From Pyrenopolyporus hunteri (Eukaryota; Ascomycota; Sordariomycetes; Xylariales; Hypoxylaceae), in NCBI GenBank assembly GCA_902806595.1, contig CADCXC010000001.1, positions 620,001 to 684,000 on the forward strand: DNA of 64,000 bases. Reading direction: 5' to 3'. Shown in pieces: positions 13,157-25,453 of this stretch. The notes under the pieces were generated by a model. The model did no database searches and had not been told where the DNA came from. It saw only the letters and a list, made by a program, of their open reading frames with translations. A program made the position numbers and the translations under genes. How positions within the stretch are numbered: position 1 is the stretch's first letter; each line of letters begins with the position of its first letter.

Positions 13157-13996
13157 GTCGGTGTCTGCAGAAACCGCAACCGCATACCTAAAGATACCCC
13201 CCCCGCTGTCTTGATTTGCAATAGCATGTACTAGGTTGCTTAGGGTGCTTGGGAGGAGTTTAGCGGATGTCGTAATGGATTGTTCTACCTTCTCCATATG
13301 TGTAATAAAGAAGATGAGGGGATCCCCGCAGAAGCGGTGGGGAATGGGCCCTTCGAGTTTTTCGCATCGATGTTCTAACCTGGTCGGTCCACCGTTACCA
13401 ACATAGCTAGAGTTGCTGCATGTGACGAGAGTTCCAAGCGTCTCTAGGTAATAACAGGACAGCTTATGGCCCAGAGCCGTGGTGCGGTATTCATGCACGC
13501 CCACCCCCATACGCACGCATGCACGTACATTATCCAGGCATTCAGATTCATCTAGAATATCGACTTGGGAATAACTAGGCCCGCCCGGAATGAGCGTATT
13601 GAGGAGCAGAACCCATACCTATGCCTGCCTATATGCGCTATGCTATAACAAATCCCCAATGTAGTCCAGGAAGAGAGATATCTGTACCTAGGTAGGTAGG
13701 TAGATATCCCCAAAACAATTTTCCCTTCCACGCCGAGCGCTCGTCTCCTCGGAACATTAGGTAGTGCTCGGTATAAAGCGATAGAAAGAACAGTCGGATC
13801 GTGTGGGTATAGCCAGTGAACGCCGCGCAAAAAAGCTCCTCGTATAAAAAAAAGGTCATGAGGTAGTCTTCCGGTTTTTCCATCCCTTGTATCGCCGTGC
13901 ATGATATCCCCCTCGTGAAATAGCGCTATGTATTTTCTTCATAGGTACCTCATGCAAATACGCCCCACGTACCTAGGTAGGTATGTATATAACTCT
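13157..13996. other. Convergent intergenic spacer
   Basis: About 840 bp between two convergent genes, presumably holding both 3' untranslated regions. TAGG tetranucleotide runs at 13686-13703 and 13970-13987. No gene seen. Confidence 0.55.
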
Positions 13997-15653
13997 TCAC
14001 GCATCATAACCCGGCGCCGAACTCACAGACGAACCTTTCCGATGCAGTCTCGCAGCCGTCTGTCCGACCGCCAGATCTGAGGGCCCGTAGTGTCCGTGGA
14101 GCTCGCTGATCTCGTCCAGGGTGCCGAGAGGCGCCACTATCACCGCTCCGCCGTCGCTACGCCCGCCCCTCGAGTTGCCCGAGGGATCGCTGGTCCGCCT
14201 AACGTGGATCTTGGGCGGCGGACGCGTGGAGCTGTTAGACCGCCGTCGTGTCGCCTCGGCGCCGTCGGGCGCGTCGAGCTCCGAGACCCCATGCGCGCCC
14301 ACCACGCTGCCGTCGAGCTCGCTCGTGTTGCTATACTGCCGCACGTGCGTCCGGGCTCCCTCGGATTCGACGCTAGCGCGTGGGGCATATATTGCGGCGT
14401 TGTTGTTATTGTTGCTGTTGTTATTGTGATAGTCGTACTGCGCGGCGTAGGAGTCTAGGCTGGATTGCCGGCCGTCGGAAGCGTCCGAGGCCAGAGGATG
14501 GACGGCGGAGTATCCGGGCCAGGTGGGAGGAGTCGTCGAGCCGTTGGAGCCGTAGAAGTTGGGCGTGTCGGACCGCGACCGCTCGCCAGCGGTGGAAGAG
14601 TCGGATCGGGCCCGGTAGTGAGCGTACCGGGCTCGTACGACAGAGTCCACATCCGTGCCATCCACTTCCGAGACGGAGAGCTGTCCATAGCCCGATTTCT
14701 GCGAGCGCGGCTCTCCGCTGGAGGTCTTACGCCCTGATTCAGCCGCGGCTCTGGCTGCTTTCTCGGTCTGCTTGAGGCGCCAGATGACTAATGCGGCTAT
14801 GACGACTATGACAACTAGCAAAGCGACCGCACCCCCAACTATACCACCAATCTGAGCTTGGGTAAGGCCTCCGCCACCGCCGCTACCGCCCCCGCCGTTA
14901 CTGCTACCGGTTTCGATGGAAGGTAGCTTGGATACGGTGCTGGGAATAAACTTCGGCACGCCGGCCGCCCCGGCCAACGAGGTGGCCGACGGATCTGGGC
15001 CCGGCGAGATGACCGACGAGGTCGTGATCATAGTCGTTATCGTGTCCCCGTTCGAGTTAGTGGTCGTCACCGATATGCTCACCGGGAACGTCTTCGGAGT
15101 CGTCGGATAGCAGGTTTGGCTACCGCAAGACAATCCGTCCGGGCAACAACCGCCTCCTAAGTTAGACGGACAATTAAAGTACGACGCCGGGCATGATTGC
15201 GAATATGATATTCCCGACGGCGGCACGCAATCATCTGCGCAAATAAAACCTACCGGACAACACGTCCCTATACGATGACATTAGTATGGAACTTTGCGGA
15301 TTTGGAAGGGTGTGTTCTAGACACGGGTTGGGCTCACCTGGGCCGGCGGTGAACGGGCAGTTGTACCAATCCTGTTTCCCGCACGCCGACGTTGGTCCCG
15401 CTGTCGTAGCGTAGCAATACGACACGGCGCACGCGTAATTTCCAGGACAGCATCCGCCATTTTGGGAGGCAGGGCAGAGAGTATAGCCCGGCTGCTGGCA
15501 AGAAGCTTCACGCTTCGGATGGCGGAGGAGATCGTGATCCTTCTCTAATCGATGGATTTGGAATACGTTGTCGTGCGCGTAGCCCGCCGCCGGACCGAGA
15601 ACAGCTAATAACGTGAATCCGACGCGGCTCGAGCAAGTCCAAGATCCCCTCAT
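13997..15653 (-). CDS. Cysteine-rich single-pass membrane protein
   Basis: Predicted cell-surface protein of 528 residues from two exons, 15653-15338 and 15267-13997 (GTGAGC donor, GTATAG acceptor). It begins with a signal-like segment (VGFTLLAVLGPAAGYA). The ectodomain has three copies of one cysteine motif: GGCCPGNYAC, GTCCPVGFIC (split by the intron) and GGCCPDGLSC, each preceded by a C-P and followed by a further cysteine. A Ser/Thr-rich stalk and a Gly-rich linker lead to one membrane helix at about 246-268 (IGGIVGGAVALLVVIVVIAA) ended by WRLKQ. The cytoplasmic tail, about 260 residues, is low-complexity, rich in Ser and charged residues, with an Asn run encoded by a GTT/ATT-type microsatellite at about 14395-14435. 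The architecture resembles fungal cell-wall sensors, but the motif belongs to an uncharacterised fungal family and no function is assigned. Confidence 0.85.
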
Positions 15654-18600
15654 CCTGACTTCCTCTGAGTTCTACCTTGATAAGTGCCTCTAATCGGGGG
15701 TTCGCGTGGGTGGGAGACACGCTGCCTGAATCGGAATCTCGTCGCCCGGTCACTCGGTGTCGCGGTGTACCTGATCCAAGGAGCTACCTACCATGTATGT
15801 TGGTTAGGTGGTTGCGCTCGAGAATTCCACCTCCGGTAGGCCGCGCGAAAAGATCAACGTTCTACCGGGTATCTCCACGCCTGGAACAGTCACCCAGAAA
15901 TCGGGAACACGATTGAAAATTTGAGACGGAAACCCGAAATGGCGAGGTGAGGCTCTTTTGGGAATTACAGCGCGCCACGTTTGTAGAAAAAGATCCGATG
16001 ACTGTAAGCACTATTTGGACTAGTCTACGAGCTGGAGCCTCTCAAAATAGCATGGGCAAAGCCTATCAGAGATATCGTGATGACCCCATCAGACTATGCT
16101 CATGGACACGCAGGAGTGCGGGACCAGGGACTGAGGAGATCGACACGAAAGCGATTTTTGGGGACGACAAGGGTTTGAGAGGCATGGACATGTCGATATG
16201 GGATTCTAGAGAGGAGGATGAGAACATATTCACTGGCGTCTTGGCCGCTGACTCGCAGTAGCGAAAAGCGGGAAGGGGGGAGAGACACGCCGGACCCTCT
16301 CAACTGCAGAGAAGGTGTAGGATCTGCAGATGGCGAAGTCGACCATTCAGCTTTACGAGTGTGTATCGTGGGTGCAACGTCAGCTGTCCAAGTTGCATGG
16401 CTGGCCCCCAAGAAAAGCGTCCCCCAGCAAACAAGAAGTCGGGGTCGGCTTCGGGACGCTCGTGATTGGGCCCAAGGCGAAGCCTTCGAGAAGATGGATG
16501 CCCGCTATTTCGAGTTCGTACGATCCGGCTCAGCTTCTTTACCTAGGCGTTGTGCGTCGCAGGCGTCTGCTGGCCTACGTTGAATGGTCGTCGCCAATGT
16601 TGCGAGCAATGCGACGACGAAGGCCGGTACCTATTTACTAGTAGGCCATTGCGTTGGTGATTTCAGCCCCCAACGCAGCAGAAGATTTATCCGTCTTACC
16701 GAGGCCTATCATATTCGCGAGTGGCGGGAAAGTGAACTTTGTCTTAGATGGGGTCTTTGATGCGGTCTTTATGACTTGGCCCTCCTTATCCTAGGGCTGA
16801 CGGCGCGCATGGGTATAGCATGGGCGTGGCATGGTAGAGGGATATATAAGTACAACACACACCACTAGGCTGTTTGCGTGCTTCGAGTGGTGTCACAAAT
16901 GTGTTGAAGCAAGCCCTCGACGATGATTTCAACACGATCGCTTCGCGGGTCTGTGTGAGATGTCATCTTGCAAAATGCCTGCGCGAGTAAAATACCCGTA
17001 CTATAAAAATATAGGTAGGTAGTATAGAGTACCCAGGTAGGTACCTACCTTACATTACGTAGTACGTAAAACTCTAGGTCCATCGAGTCGGGTTGATGAG
17101 ATGAATTGAGTTTACGCCAGCTCGTATTGCTAGGTACCTACGTGTAGGTATGTACTTACTGCCTATAGAGGTGGGCATGTAGGTAGTTCTACGTATATAG
17201 GCTCGTACGGTGGCTAGCTCAACTCCGACAGTCAGGACCATTACCGTGGTACGGGGCGCTACTTTATACCTAAATGGGTACTTTGTGCCACATCCTCCGC
17301 GCTCACAGTCGCACATTGGCTCGAGAATCGAATACATGGCTGGGTACCTAAGGCACGTAGGCAGGTGCAATACCTACCTACCTACATGTACCTAGCCACC
17401 TTAATGGGGGAAGCGGCCGAGAGAGGAATAGAAAAAGGTACGCAGGCAGTACCCCATAAAAATGCCAAGGTAAGACGAGTCGATTTCATTCTGCCAGACT
17501 CACTTCCACTTCTATTTCTGGACTTAAACATTAGCTAGCCGAGGACGAACGAATAACACAACGCTCTAATCCAACTCACGGAGATTCCGGGCTTTCACTT
17601 AATACATTAACCAGATCTTCCCAGGGGAAGCCAACAGCCTAGGTTAAGCATGGCAAACTAATGCTAGCACGCATAGTCGATGTTGGGAGCAGCCCGGCCA
17701 ACATACTGGACGATAACTTCGACAATAACTTGGACGACGGTATCACGGTTTTTTCTTCTTTTTCTTTTTCCTTTCATTAGGTAGGTATGCGCCGAAACTA
17801 GGGCACCATCTCTACTTGTACACCCAAGTTAGGTCGCCAGCAGCATTAAGCATATCGCCTTGGATCACACGAGACGAATTCGGCTTGATAATGACCCAGA
17901 CTAAGTATCCGTTGAAGCTCTGTCGATAACACCCAGAATCAAGAGCAACAGTACCTCATTATTGCACATGCCTTACCTAGGTACCTAGGTGGGTAGATAT
18001 GAGATACCTAAGGTAGGTGGGTATATGTAAGCTGCTTATCCGGGGTTATTAATCACTTCTATAGGAGGTGGCATCCTTCACACTATGCCCCAAGACACTT
18101 TACCTAGTCGTCGTTCCGTAAATTGATCTTTTCGAGCTTCATCCGTGGCCGGCGCCAAAGTCACGAGGCATAAGCGTCGGTACTGTACAACAAGGGCGGT
18201 TATTTAACTCTGGATAATAAGTGAGGCTCAATTCCTGCCTCCGCCGACTTTAGGCTTGACTCTTCGCTCTCTATTTCTATCTTCCCAGTCGGGACGATTA
18301 TGTAACTCAAGTACGAAGTCCACCGGGGCCTGGCTCTTAAAGCATGATCAGGCGAAGGATCGCTTTTAATACGTATAACCTACCTGGGTACACGGAAACC
18401 CCCCGATTCCCGTATCACTACCGTCGTAACCCCGCAAAGCTGATTTCGAAGATCGTCGAGTTCTCCACACTCGCTTCGTGATGAGTTTCCCACTTGGCTT
18501 GTCTCTAGAGCTTGGATCTGCTACCGTACTGTGCTAATCTTAGGGGGCTTCTAGTAGTTCTAGACTTCATTTCCGAAATTCAGAGGAACCCCCCCAACTG

Positions 18601-19071
18601 CCAGATGCGTTCATCTATGTCCGTTTCGGAACCTGTCTCCGGTCGTCGTTCTACTTGGCTGGGTTCCTAGGTTGGGGACCTGCATTCTTTTTTTTTCTGT
18701 TCTCCACAACGTCACGATGATGGGCAAAAGACCGGACTGCCTAGCTAGGTTAATTGTCACATTCTACCCGGGCCCCTTAGTTTCAAATTCTCTCCCCTCC
18801 TCGAGCCTACACAGCACAATATCAGGAGTCTAATTTACATCATATTCCTCTCTCCCTACTGCGACGGAATCTCCCACCACCCCACATTTTGGATCGTTGG
18901 ATTATAGAAAGGCATAGCTCGACGCCTCGGCCATTCTGTCTTGAGGTAGGATCCTCCTACTTGAGGGGTAACGGATTCGCGCGGGGGTTGTGTCAAAGAA
19001 GAGATCACGAAATTTCGGTACGAAAACAATATGAAGGGATCATAGCATAGCTTGTTGCTGGCTGGCAAAAT
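15654..19071. other. Intergenic region, no supported gene
   Basis: About 3.4 kb. Overlapping open frames at 15947-16641 lack domains and consistent splicing. TAGG/CCTA clusters at 17013-17050, 17150-17190, 17373-17395 and 17976-18025. The last few hundred bases before 19072 are presumed promoter of the Zn2Cys6 gene; an in-frame stop at 19048-19050 supports the start chosen there. Confidence 0.5.
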
Positions 19072-21236
19072 ATGTTGCTGTATACCAGGATTGCGCCTCC
19101 GAAGGTGCCCAAGAGACGTTCCCGCGCAGGTCAGTCGCAATTTTACGATTTACTTCCTCGCGCGTCTTGGTTTAGAAGCTGACCGTAGATTTTGGTCCGG
19201 TGTAGGCTGCACGTTCTGGTACGTGAGGTCACGTATTAATCTACCGTTCAGTTGCGAATAAATGGCTAATCTTTGTCATGACATGATCACAGCAAAGAGA
19301 AAGTACGAGTCCTGCATTATTATTCTTAACCAGTATCATGTGCTTCGGAGTAGCAGATCCCGTTCTAACTTGCTGCCGAGGGAGATAGAAGAAGAAATGC
19401 GACGAGAAACGACCGCAATGTGCGCGATGCGCCGAAAAGGACCTTCAGTGCACCTACGAGGCGGTGAAACCGCGTCAACGGAGAAAGAAGGATTCTTCGC
19501 AGTCCATATTCTCACAGAAACACGGAGGAGAGCGCGAGCCTATGATAGATCACGACCAATGGCGGGAGGGTACGGCCGATGAGGTTTCCGAGTCCGACTG
19601 TCTCAGTCCCATAGATACCAAATTTAACGGCTTGTCTCCGGTGAACTATGACGACGGCGCGTTTCCCCCAGTCGATATCAACCCTGCTCTTTACGAATAC
19701 GGCGCCGTAGACGATGACGGGGACCAAGTCCAAGAGGTGGTCCGGAGGAACTCGAACGTCAACGTGGTTTCCCACGCGCGATCTCTACAGCCAGACCTAG
19801 CCATGATCGCTCCTTGTCCCGTCGGCTCCCCGACGCTCGAGTTTGTGCTGCCCGTATTCTCCGAGTTTTCCGAGCGTCCTAATCGGCGTGCCCTGGTCGA
19901 TCATTTCTGCAACGTGCTATCGCACTTAATCGTCTTCCGAGAAGAATCCGGTAACCCGTTTCAGCAATTGGTGTTACCCTTCTCCCATAGAAGCTCGCCG
20001 ATCATGAACGCCGTATACGCGTTGGCGAGCGCCCACTTAGAATACCGCGGCATCGAAACCTCGGAAAAGTCGTTGTACTTCCATAACCGAGCTATCCAGG
20101 GCCTGGCTCGTTTAATCGAGCAAGAGGGGAAGGTCGACAAGACCGAGCTTCTAGCAGCTATCATGCTCCTAGTATATTACGAGGTGGTGAGTGCTAGGTG
20201 ATAAGACGTCGCGGACTCCGTGCGGCACACGGGCTTACCAGCTTCGCAGCTTGTTCAGCGCGGTCGGACTAACATAGTAGACGGGCACCTTAAGGGAGCA
20301 CTCACCATTATGTCGACGTGCCAGGGAGAGTCTACCCCCGCTAGTCTCTTCTTAGAACGCGTACGTGGATGGTCTCGAGAGAACCCTCCAAGGATCAGGC
20401 TAGACCTTGCTGACGAAGCCTAGGCGTTTCGATTCTACGATGTCATCACGGCGCTATCGCTAGGGTCTGCCCCGCTCTCGACGGCTCCGGCTGCAGGATG
20501 TCTCGTTCCGTTCGCCCCCTTGGATGCTCCTGCGGTGTCCCCTCTGAGCAACGTCGACACCTTACTTGGCATGGCTACTACCCTGTGGCCCATCATGCAC
20601 CGCTTATCTAACCTTCTCTCGCTGAAGAAAGACGTCGAGAGAGCGTGCCGAGAAAACCAAGCCTCCAAGAGCGCCGTCCTCAGGATGGAATTCGAATCCA
20701 CTTCCCAAGCTATCGAGACGGCTCTGGCTCGGTGGGAGCCGTGCCTCCCCCCAAACGTCGCGGTTAGAGACGGGGTGCTCAGAGGCTCCAGCGCCGAAGA
20801 GACGGTTCCGGAGCAGCAGCGCCTCCAATCGATCCTGCATAACGCCTTAGCCTACCGTCACAGCGCCTTTGTCTATCTATACCGCACTATATACGGATAC
20901 CCGCCGCGCCGCGAGGTGGTGCAGAAGCACGCTCACGTAGCACTCGCCCACTGCGTCGAGACGGTTACGCACAGAGGGCCGATGGGGGCCTTGCTGTGGC
21001 CTCTATTTGTAGCCGCATGCGAAGCGGTAAGCGCGGAAGATAGGTCCTTGGCTCAGAGAGCGTTCGCCGGGATTGATCAGCGTCAAGGCATGGTCAACAT
21101 CGGACAGGCTTGGAAGATTGTCCAAGGGGTCTGGGCGAGGCTAGACGATGCGAGCGACGTCTCCCCTGAGGCTCAAGACGCCGATCTATGGAGGAGGGTC
21201 AGCGCAGATATGGGCATTAGTATCGTCTTTGGTTGA
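19072..21236 (+). CDS. Zn2Cys6 transcription factor with two micro-exons
   Basis: Nuclear fungal binuclear-cluster regulator, 600 residues from six exons: 19072-19129, 19206-19218 (13 nt), 19293-19302 (10 nt), 19389-20186, 20250-20360 and 20424-21236. The short exons are needed to rebuild the DNA-binding motif: RRSRAG, then CTFC, KEK, and KKKCDEKRPQCARC with AEKDLQC. This gives C-x2-C-x6-C-x6-C-x2-C-x6-C at residues 21, 24, 31, 38, 41 and 48. A basic linker (KPRQRRKK) follows. From about residue 150 the sequence fits the Fungal_trans_2 type regulatory domain (HRSSPIMNAVYALASAHLEY, then LLAAIMLLVYYEVLVQRG). Introns are 76, 74, 86, 63 and 63 nt, all GT-AG. Taking only the long open frames loses the zinc cluster entirely. 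Target genes are unknown. Confidence 0.88.
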
Positions 21237-22969
21237 TACCCCCCTGGCCGAATCGAGATTCGAAGTTGGGTTACAGCAGCGCTGCGGGACATGGATATCG
21301 TTTTGACGCAGCCGATCGTTACCGGGGCGTATTTTTCTTATCACTCTGCCGGTGGCGATTCAGCGTTCCATGAATATCACGCTGAAATCAACCTTAGTTT
21401 TTTCTTTTTTTTTTCCCTCTTTCTTTCTTTTTTTCATTCTTTTTTCTGGAAGAGAAAAAAGGAGAGAGGGGAGGGAGACCCCTGGGTCCAACAGAGGTCC
21501 TAGCTGGAATGATTGAACGAGTGATTAGGCACGTTCACTCACTTACATAGTACTCGTATGTGGGCCTCGCGGAGAGGCAGGTGATGCGGCCTCGCAGGAA
21601 ATATAAGGATAACGCATTGGAGCGTCTGAACGTGGTTGGATGCAGATTGTCGTTACACGGACTTGTGTAACCAACACCTAATGACGATCGGATGTGAGAG
21701 AGGGAGGGGGGAACAAGAAGAGAAGTGGTAGGGACGGATAGAGAAATGGCATTGATAGCTCAATGGACCCTCGATGCTCGATACGGATATAGCACCGGCT
21801 TTGGAAAACGCGACGTCCCCAAATAGTCGTTGTAAGGGTTTCCAGTAATGCCTATGCCTTGATTTTTCTCTCTCTCCTCTTCTTTAGGCTATTCTCCCCA
21901 TACGGGCCTCCCCCCGTTTGGTGTTAAAAAAAAAAAAGAAGAGAAAAAAAAAGACAATCCCGAGGATTTAGACCTTGTGCGGTCTATTGTGTGGTACAAT
22001 GTGTTGGCAGAAAAAACTCACCGAACCAAAAGAAGAGCAAGATGATGTTCCATCTCATGTCAACGATCTATTTCAGTACTATAAGTCCTGCAATATCTGC
22101 AACGGATATTTCTGCATTTCTCAACATAATGCCCAGGCCTTGCGTGGTCCAATACGTGAGCCTCCTCCGTTCTTGTCATGGCGCCACCGTACCAAGCGGT
22201 TACATGGGTTACCCCTCGATTCATATACTCTCTTCGAGCGAGGAGCGATTATTCCTACGTAAGAGAGGAAAATGCAAATTTGCGCGTGCAATTGCCATGG
22301 TTCGTTTAACTGGGGTTTAACCCAAAGGTAGGTAGGTAGCATCCTTCAGGCATCTACCGATTTGCCGTCCGACGGAGGTTAGGGGGGGTAGGGCGATTGC
22401 TTATGCGCGAAATCAATCGGAGGGGAGGTCAATGATCCAATCAGCTACTAGCATGGGCGGGAGTCAGGTTCAAGGTCACTATAGCCAGCCAGAACACGAA
22501 GAGGGAGAGAAGCTACAAGCGTCAGGTTCTCAGGTAGATGCGGAATCCATCTTCAGGTACTGTACTGTACGTTGAATGTTACCCAACCAAGCCACCAGGG
22601 CTACCTACCTAGGTAAACAGGCGGGTGGGCAGTTAGGTTAGATAGATAGATGCCTACATACCTGCCTTGGGTAGGTAGATATGCCATGTAGGTATGTATA
22701 CCTACCTAGATACGTAGGTGAAGGGGACGATTATCGCAACCAAGCTACGAGAAGGAGTGTGTAAGTAGGTACCTACCTAGGCACGGGCTACCTAACCCAA
22801 GGCATAATAATGATGCACGGTAATGGGTTTCACCGGCCAGGATTTTTGGCATATGTCGGTCTTATCTTTGTGTAAAAAAAAAAGGGCGCCGAGCAGCTTT
22901 TGCTGACGCTGATAGGCCGAGGAAGGTTGATCGACTTGCCAATTGTCATAGTAATATATCATTATAGAC

Positions 22970-23075
22970 TGTGGTTCTATGGTTTTGTTATTCTGTGGTT
23001 CTGTGGTTTTGTGGTTCTAAGGGGGATGATGGATGGTGGGTGGTGGATGGTAGATGGTGGCTTGAGGATGATGGT
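22970..23075. repeat. Degenerate GT-rich tandem repeat
   Basis: Imperfect repeats of a 7-8 base unit like TGTGGTTC or TGTGGTTTTG pass into repeats of GGATGGTGG type. Low-complexity expansion; no function visible. Confidence 0.7.
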
Positions 23076-23546
23076 AAAAGGGGGGTAGCTTTTTCTTCTT
23101 TTCAATCCGGATAGTTCTTTTTCTTTTGCTTTTCCCATCCCTCCCTCCCTACGTATCTACCTCTACTTTATTATTATTAACGGAAAACGTGATTGATCAT
23201 TTTGCAAATCTAGAATATACGTACGTCAGTTCTACATAAGTAGATGAATATAGCCAACCCCATACCACCTGCATATATCAAGTATCTCTCGTTGTAGTAC
23301 ATGGGATGTATTGTATCCAAGATAGATTATTCATTATACACGGGCATGCATACCTCATTTGTAGTACCACCTGTCTACCTTAGATGGGTATAATGATATA
23401 TATATTAATTGATAAAGTCATGTATGTCTTAATTACCTTGAGGTAATAGCTGTAACTTGAGAATCCATAACGTTACCTAACCTATCAATTTCCCAAATGT
23501 AACTGGTACAACGAAAGGAGGGATATCCCGTGCCGTTCCGTTCAGC

Positions 23547-23631
23547 ACCTACCTAGGTACCTTCCTGTCTTCCTACCTACCTAGGTACCTACCTACCTAC
23601 CTACCTGCCTACCTAGGTACCTACCTCCCAC
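23547..23631. repeat. Densest CCTA/TAGG tetranucleotide array
   Basis: Runs of CCTA interrupted by several ACCTAGGTACC palindromes within about 85 bp. One of the longest of some thirty similar arrays in the window. Because CCTA runs turn into TAGG runs at each CCTAGG, the arrays are inverted repeats that could extrude cruciforms. Confidence 0.85.
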
Positions 23632-24899
23632 CTATTGGACCTATTTCCAAGTTTTCCAGCTTCCGTCCCCCCTATTTCTATTCTATCGTTACTTAGGTAG
23701 GTACCTATTTTCATAGCTCGAGGCCTTTCTTTTTCCCTCTATTCTTCCAAGTTTCTCGTTCCAACACACGGACCACGCTATATCCTTTCTGTCTTGACCC
23801 CGCGGTCCCGCAAATCTTCGAAGCTCGATCGACGGCGGCCATCCGCCGTCACGCTACGCTTTTTCCTCCTGTCATCTTCCTGATTAATTTCTCTTCGACA
23901 ACACCCACCACCAAACCCCCCTCCCCCCCCCTACCTTAGGTACCACCCCTTGTATTGCGTTGTCCTGTGGATATTTTCCGCGTTCCCGCCGTATTGGTTC
24001 CGACGTTTAGTCTCGGCGTTCTTATTATTAGCGACCCCAAACACCCCGTAGTCAAGTCGTTCTCTACCTACGCTGCACATTTCACTCTACATATTGGCAT
24101 TCTGCTACGCACATACATTGGATACCATTGCCCTGCCTACATACATACGAATCTCGCATCTCCGACCGTTGATTTTCTCGCCATATCGTTACTAGCCTAG
24201 CTCACTCCTTTACCTATCCATCTACGTGTACGGTGATCGTCGGCGTGTTGTTCTGATCTATGTGTAGTTCTCTTCTTCCCGTCCCATAATTTCCTCTTCC
24301 AAGACACGCACATACAACAAACACAACGTCTTCAATTATCGATTATTCCCGGCGGTCCCGGCTACATACCTCCCTCCTAACCTCCTAACCTACCTCCTAC
24401 CTGACGTACAGTCTCGCAAACTTTGCTGCTGTGCATCATCGCACAACAACCTGGGTTCATACCCATTTGCTTTTACCTCCAGGCTTCGTCTCGATTGTCT
24501 TGTCCGGGGGGGTGGCAATGCCTTCTTCGAGAAGCTTGCTGCAGTAAGCTGTAATAGGAGCGATGAGTTTCGAGTTGGCCGTCAGAGCCTCTCCACCTCC
24601 ACATTCGCGGCGTAATATCCATCACACCCGTCACACCCATCTATTACGCGCACGTTCACCGTTGTTGCATCTAGCTGAGGCACCACCGCAACTGACTAAG
24701 AAATCCCCAAGACCGGCAGCAGAAAATAACTAACTCGATTCCGTTGGCGCCCCGTTCCTTTGGTTAGCAGGATCCGTTCGTGGCCTCGCCTCTTGTTTTT
24801 CCACGCTTCCCTTTTCATATGAGCTAACACACCCGCACCGGAGGAATATTATATACCATTACCATACTAATACTATATACACACGCACACTCTCACACG

Positions 24900-25453
24900 C
24901 ACACACACCTCTACACGCATATACATACATACGTCTATTACGTACCCTTGGCTCTCAGCTGGTTTTCCAACTAGCTCTCCCTCCCCCCCCGCCCTCTCAG
25001 GGACGGGTTCCGTTAGCGAGCGACTTCTTTTCTACATACCTCGTACGGTGCCACCATTCTTGTAGGATGGCCTATTGAGAGAGAGGCGAAAACCCCACCA
25101 TTGATGTATGTGTGCGCGTGAGAGTGAAAGAGAAGAAGAGAGCATCCACAAAAAAAATTAAGAACAAATCCATGGAAGACCTAGAACATCATTAACATCG
25201 AATCTCGGGTTTCCCGCGATAGTAGAAGTCCCATCCTAACCTTCCTAGTTCGACGCTTCAAAACCCCCTCGTCCTGGTTTTACTGCGCGGTATAAGGTTC
25301 AGGGGTAACTATACGGCGATCTAATATTACTTTCCATTGTTGTGGTTCTCTTTCGTTGTCGCTATTGTCATTGTTATTGTTATTATTATCATTATCATTA
25401 TCGTCACTCCTATCATCCCCCCTGGCACCGACGCAAGTATTAAAGACAACGCC
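24900..25453 (+). promoter_or_regulatory. Probable long 5' leader with short upstream ORFs
   Basis: Sequence before the start codon at 25454 contains at least three complete small upstream reading frames: 25067-25078 (3 codons plus stop), 25104-25121 (5 codons plus stop) and 25172-25195 (seven codons plus stop, ATG in a strong CCATGG context). A TTG/TTA trinucleotide tract lies at about 25357-25410. If transcription starts upstream of 25067, these would reduce translation of the regulator. The transcription start is not visible, so leader status is inferred. Confidence 0.4.

Larger units (their letters stand above)
21237..24899. other. Intergenic region rich in simple repeats
   Basis: No gene recognised over about 3.6 kb. 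It holds pyrimidine and purine tracts (21398-21445, 21925-21952), TAGG/CCTA clusters (22325-22340, 22600-22780, 23547-23631), a GGTT/GATGG-type repeat (22970-23075) and, towards the right, C/T-rich DNA that is probably promoter and leader of the next gene. Confidence 0.5.

Noticed and set aside
15947..16641. Overlapping plus-strand frames
   Set aside because: Three frames are open in turn, with no domain, no conserved composition and no coherent splice model.
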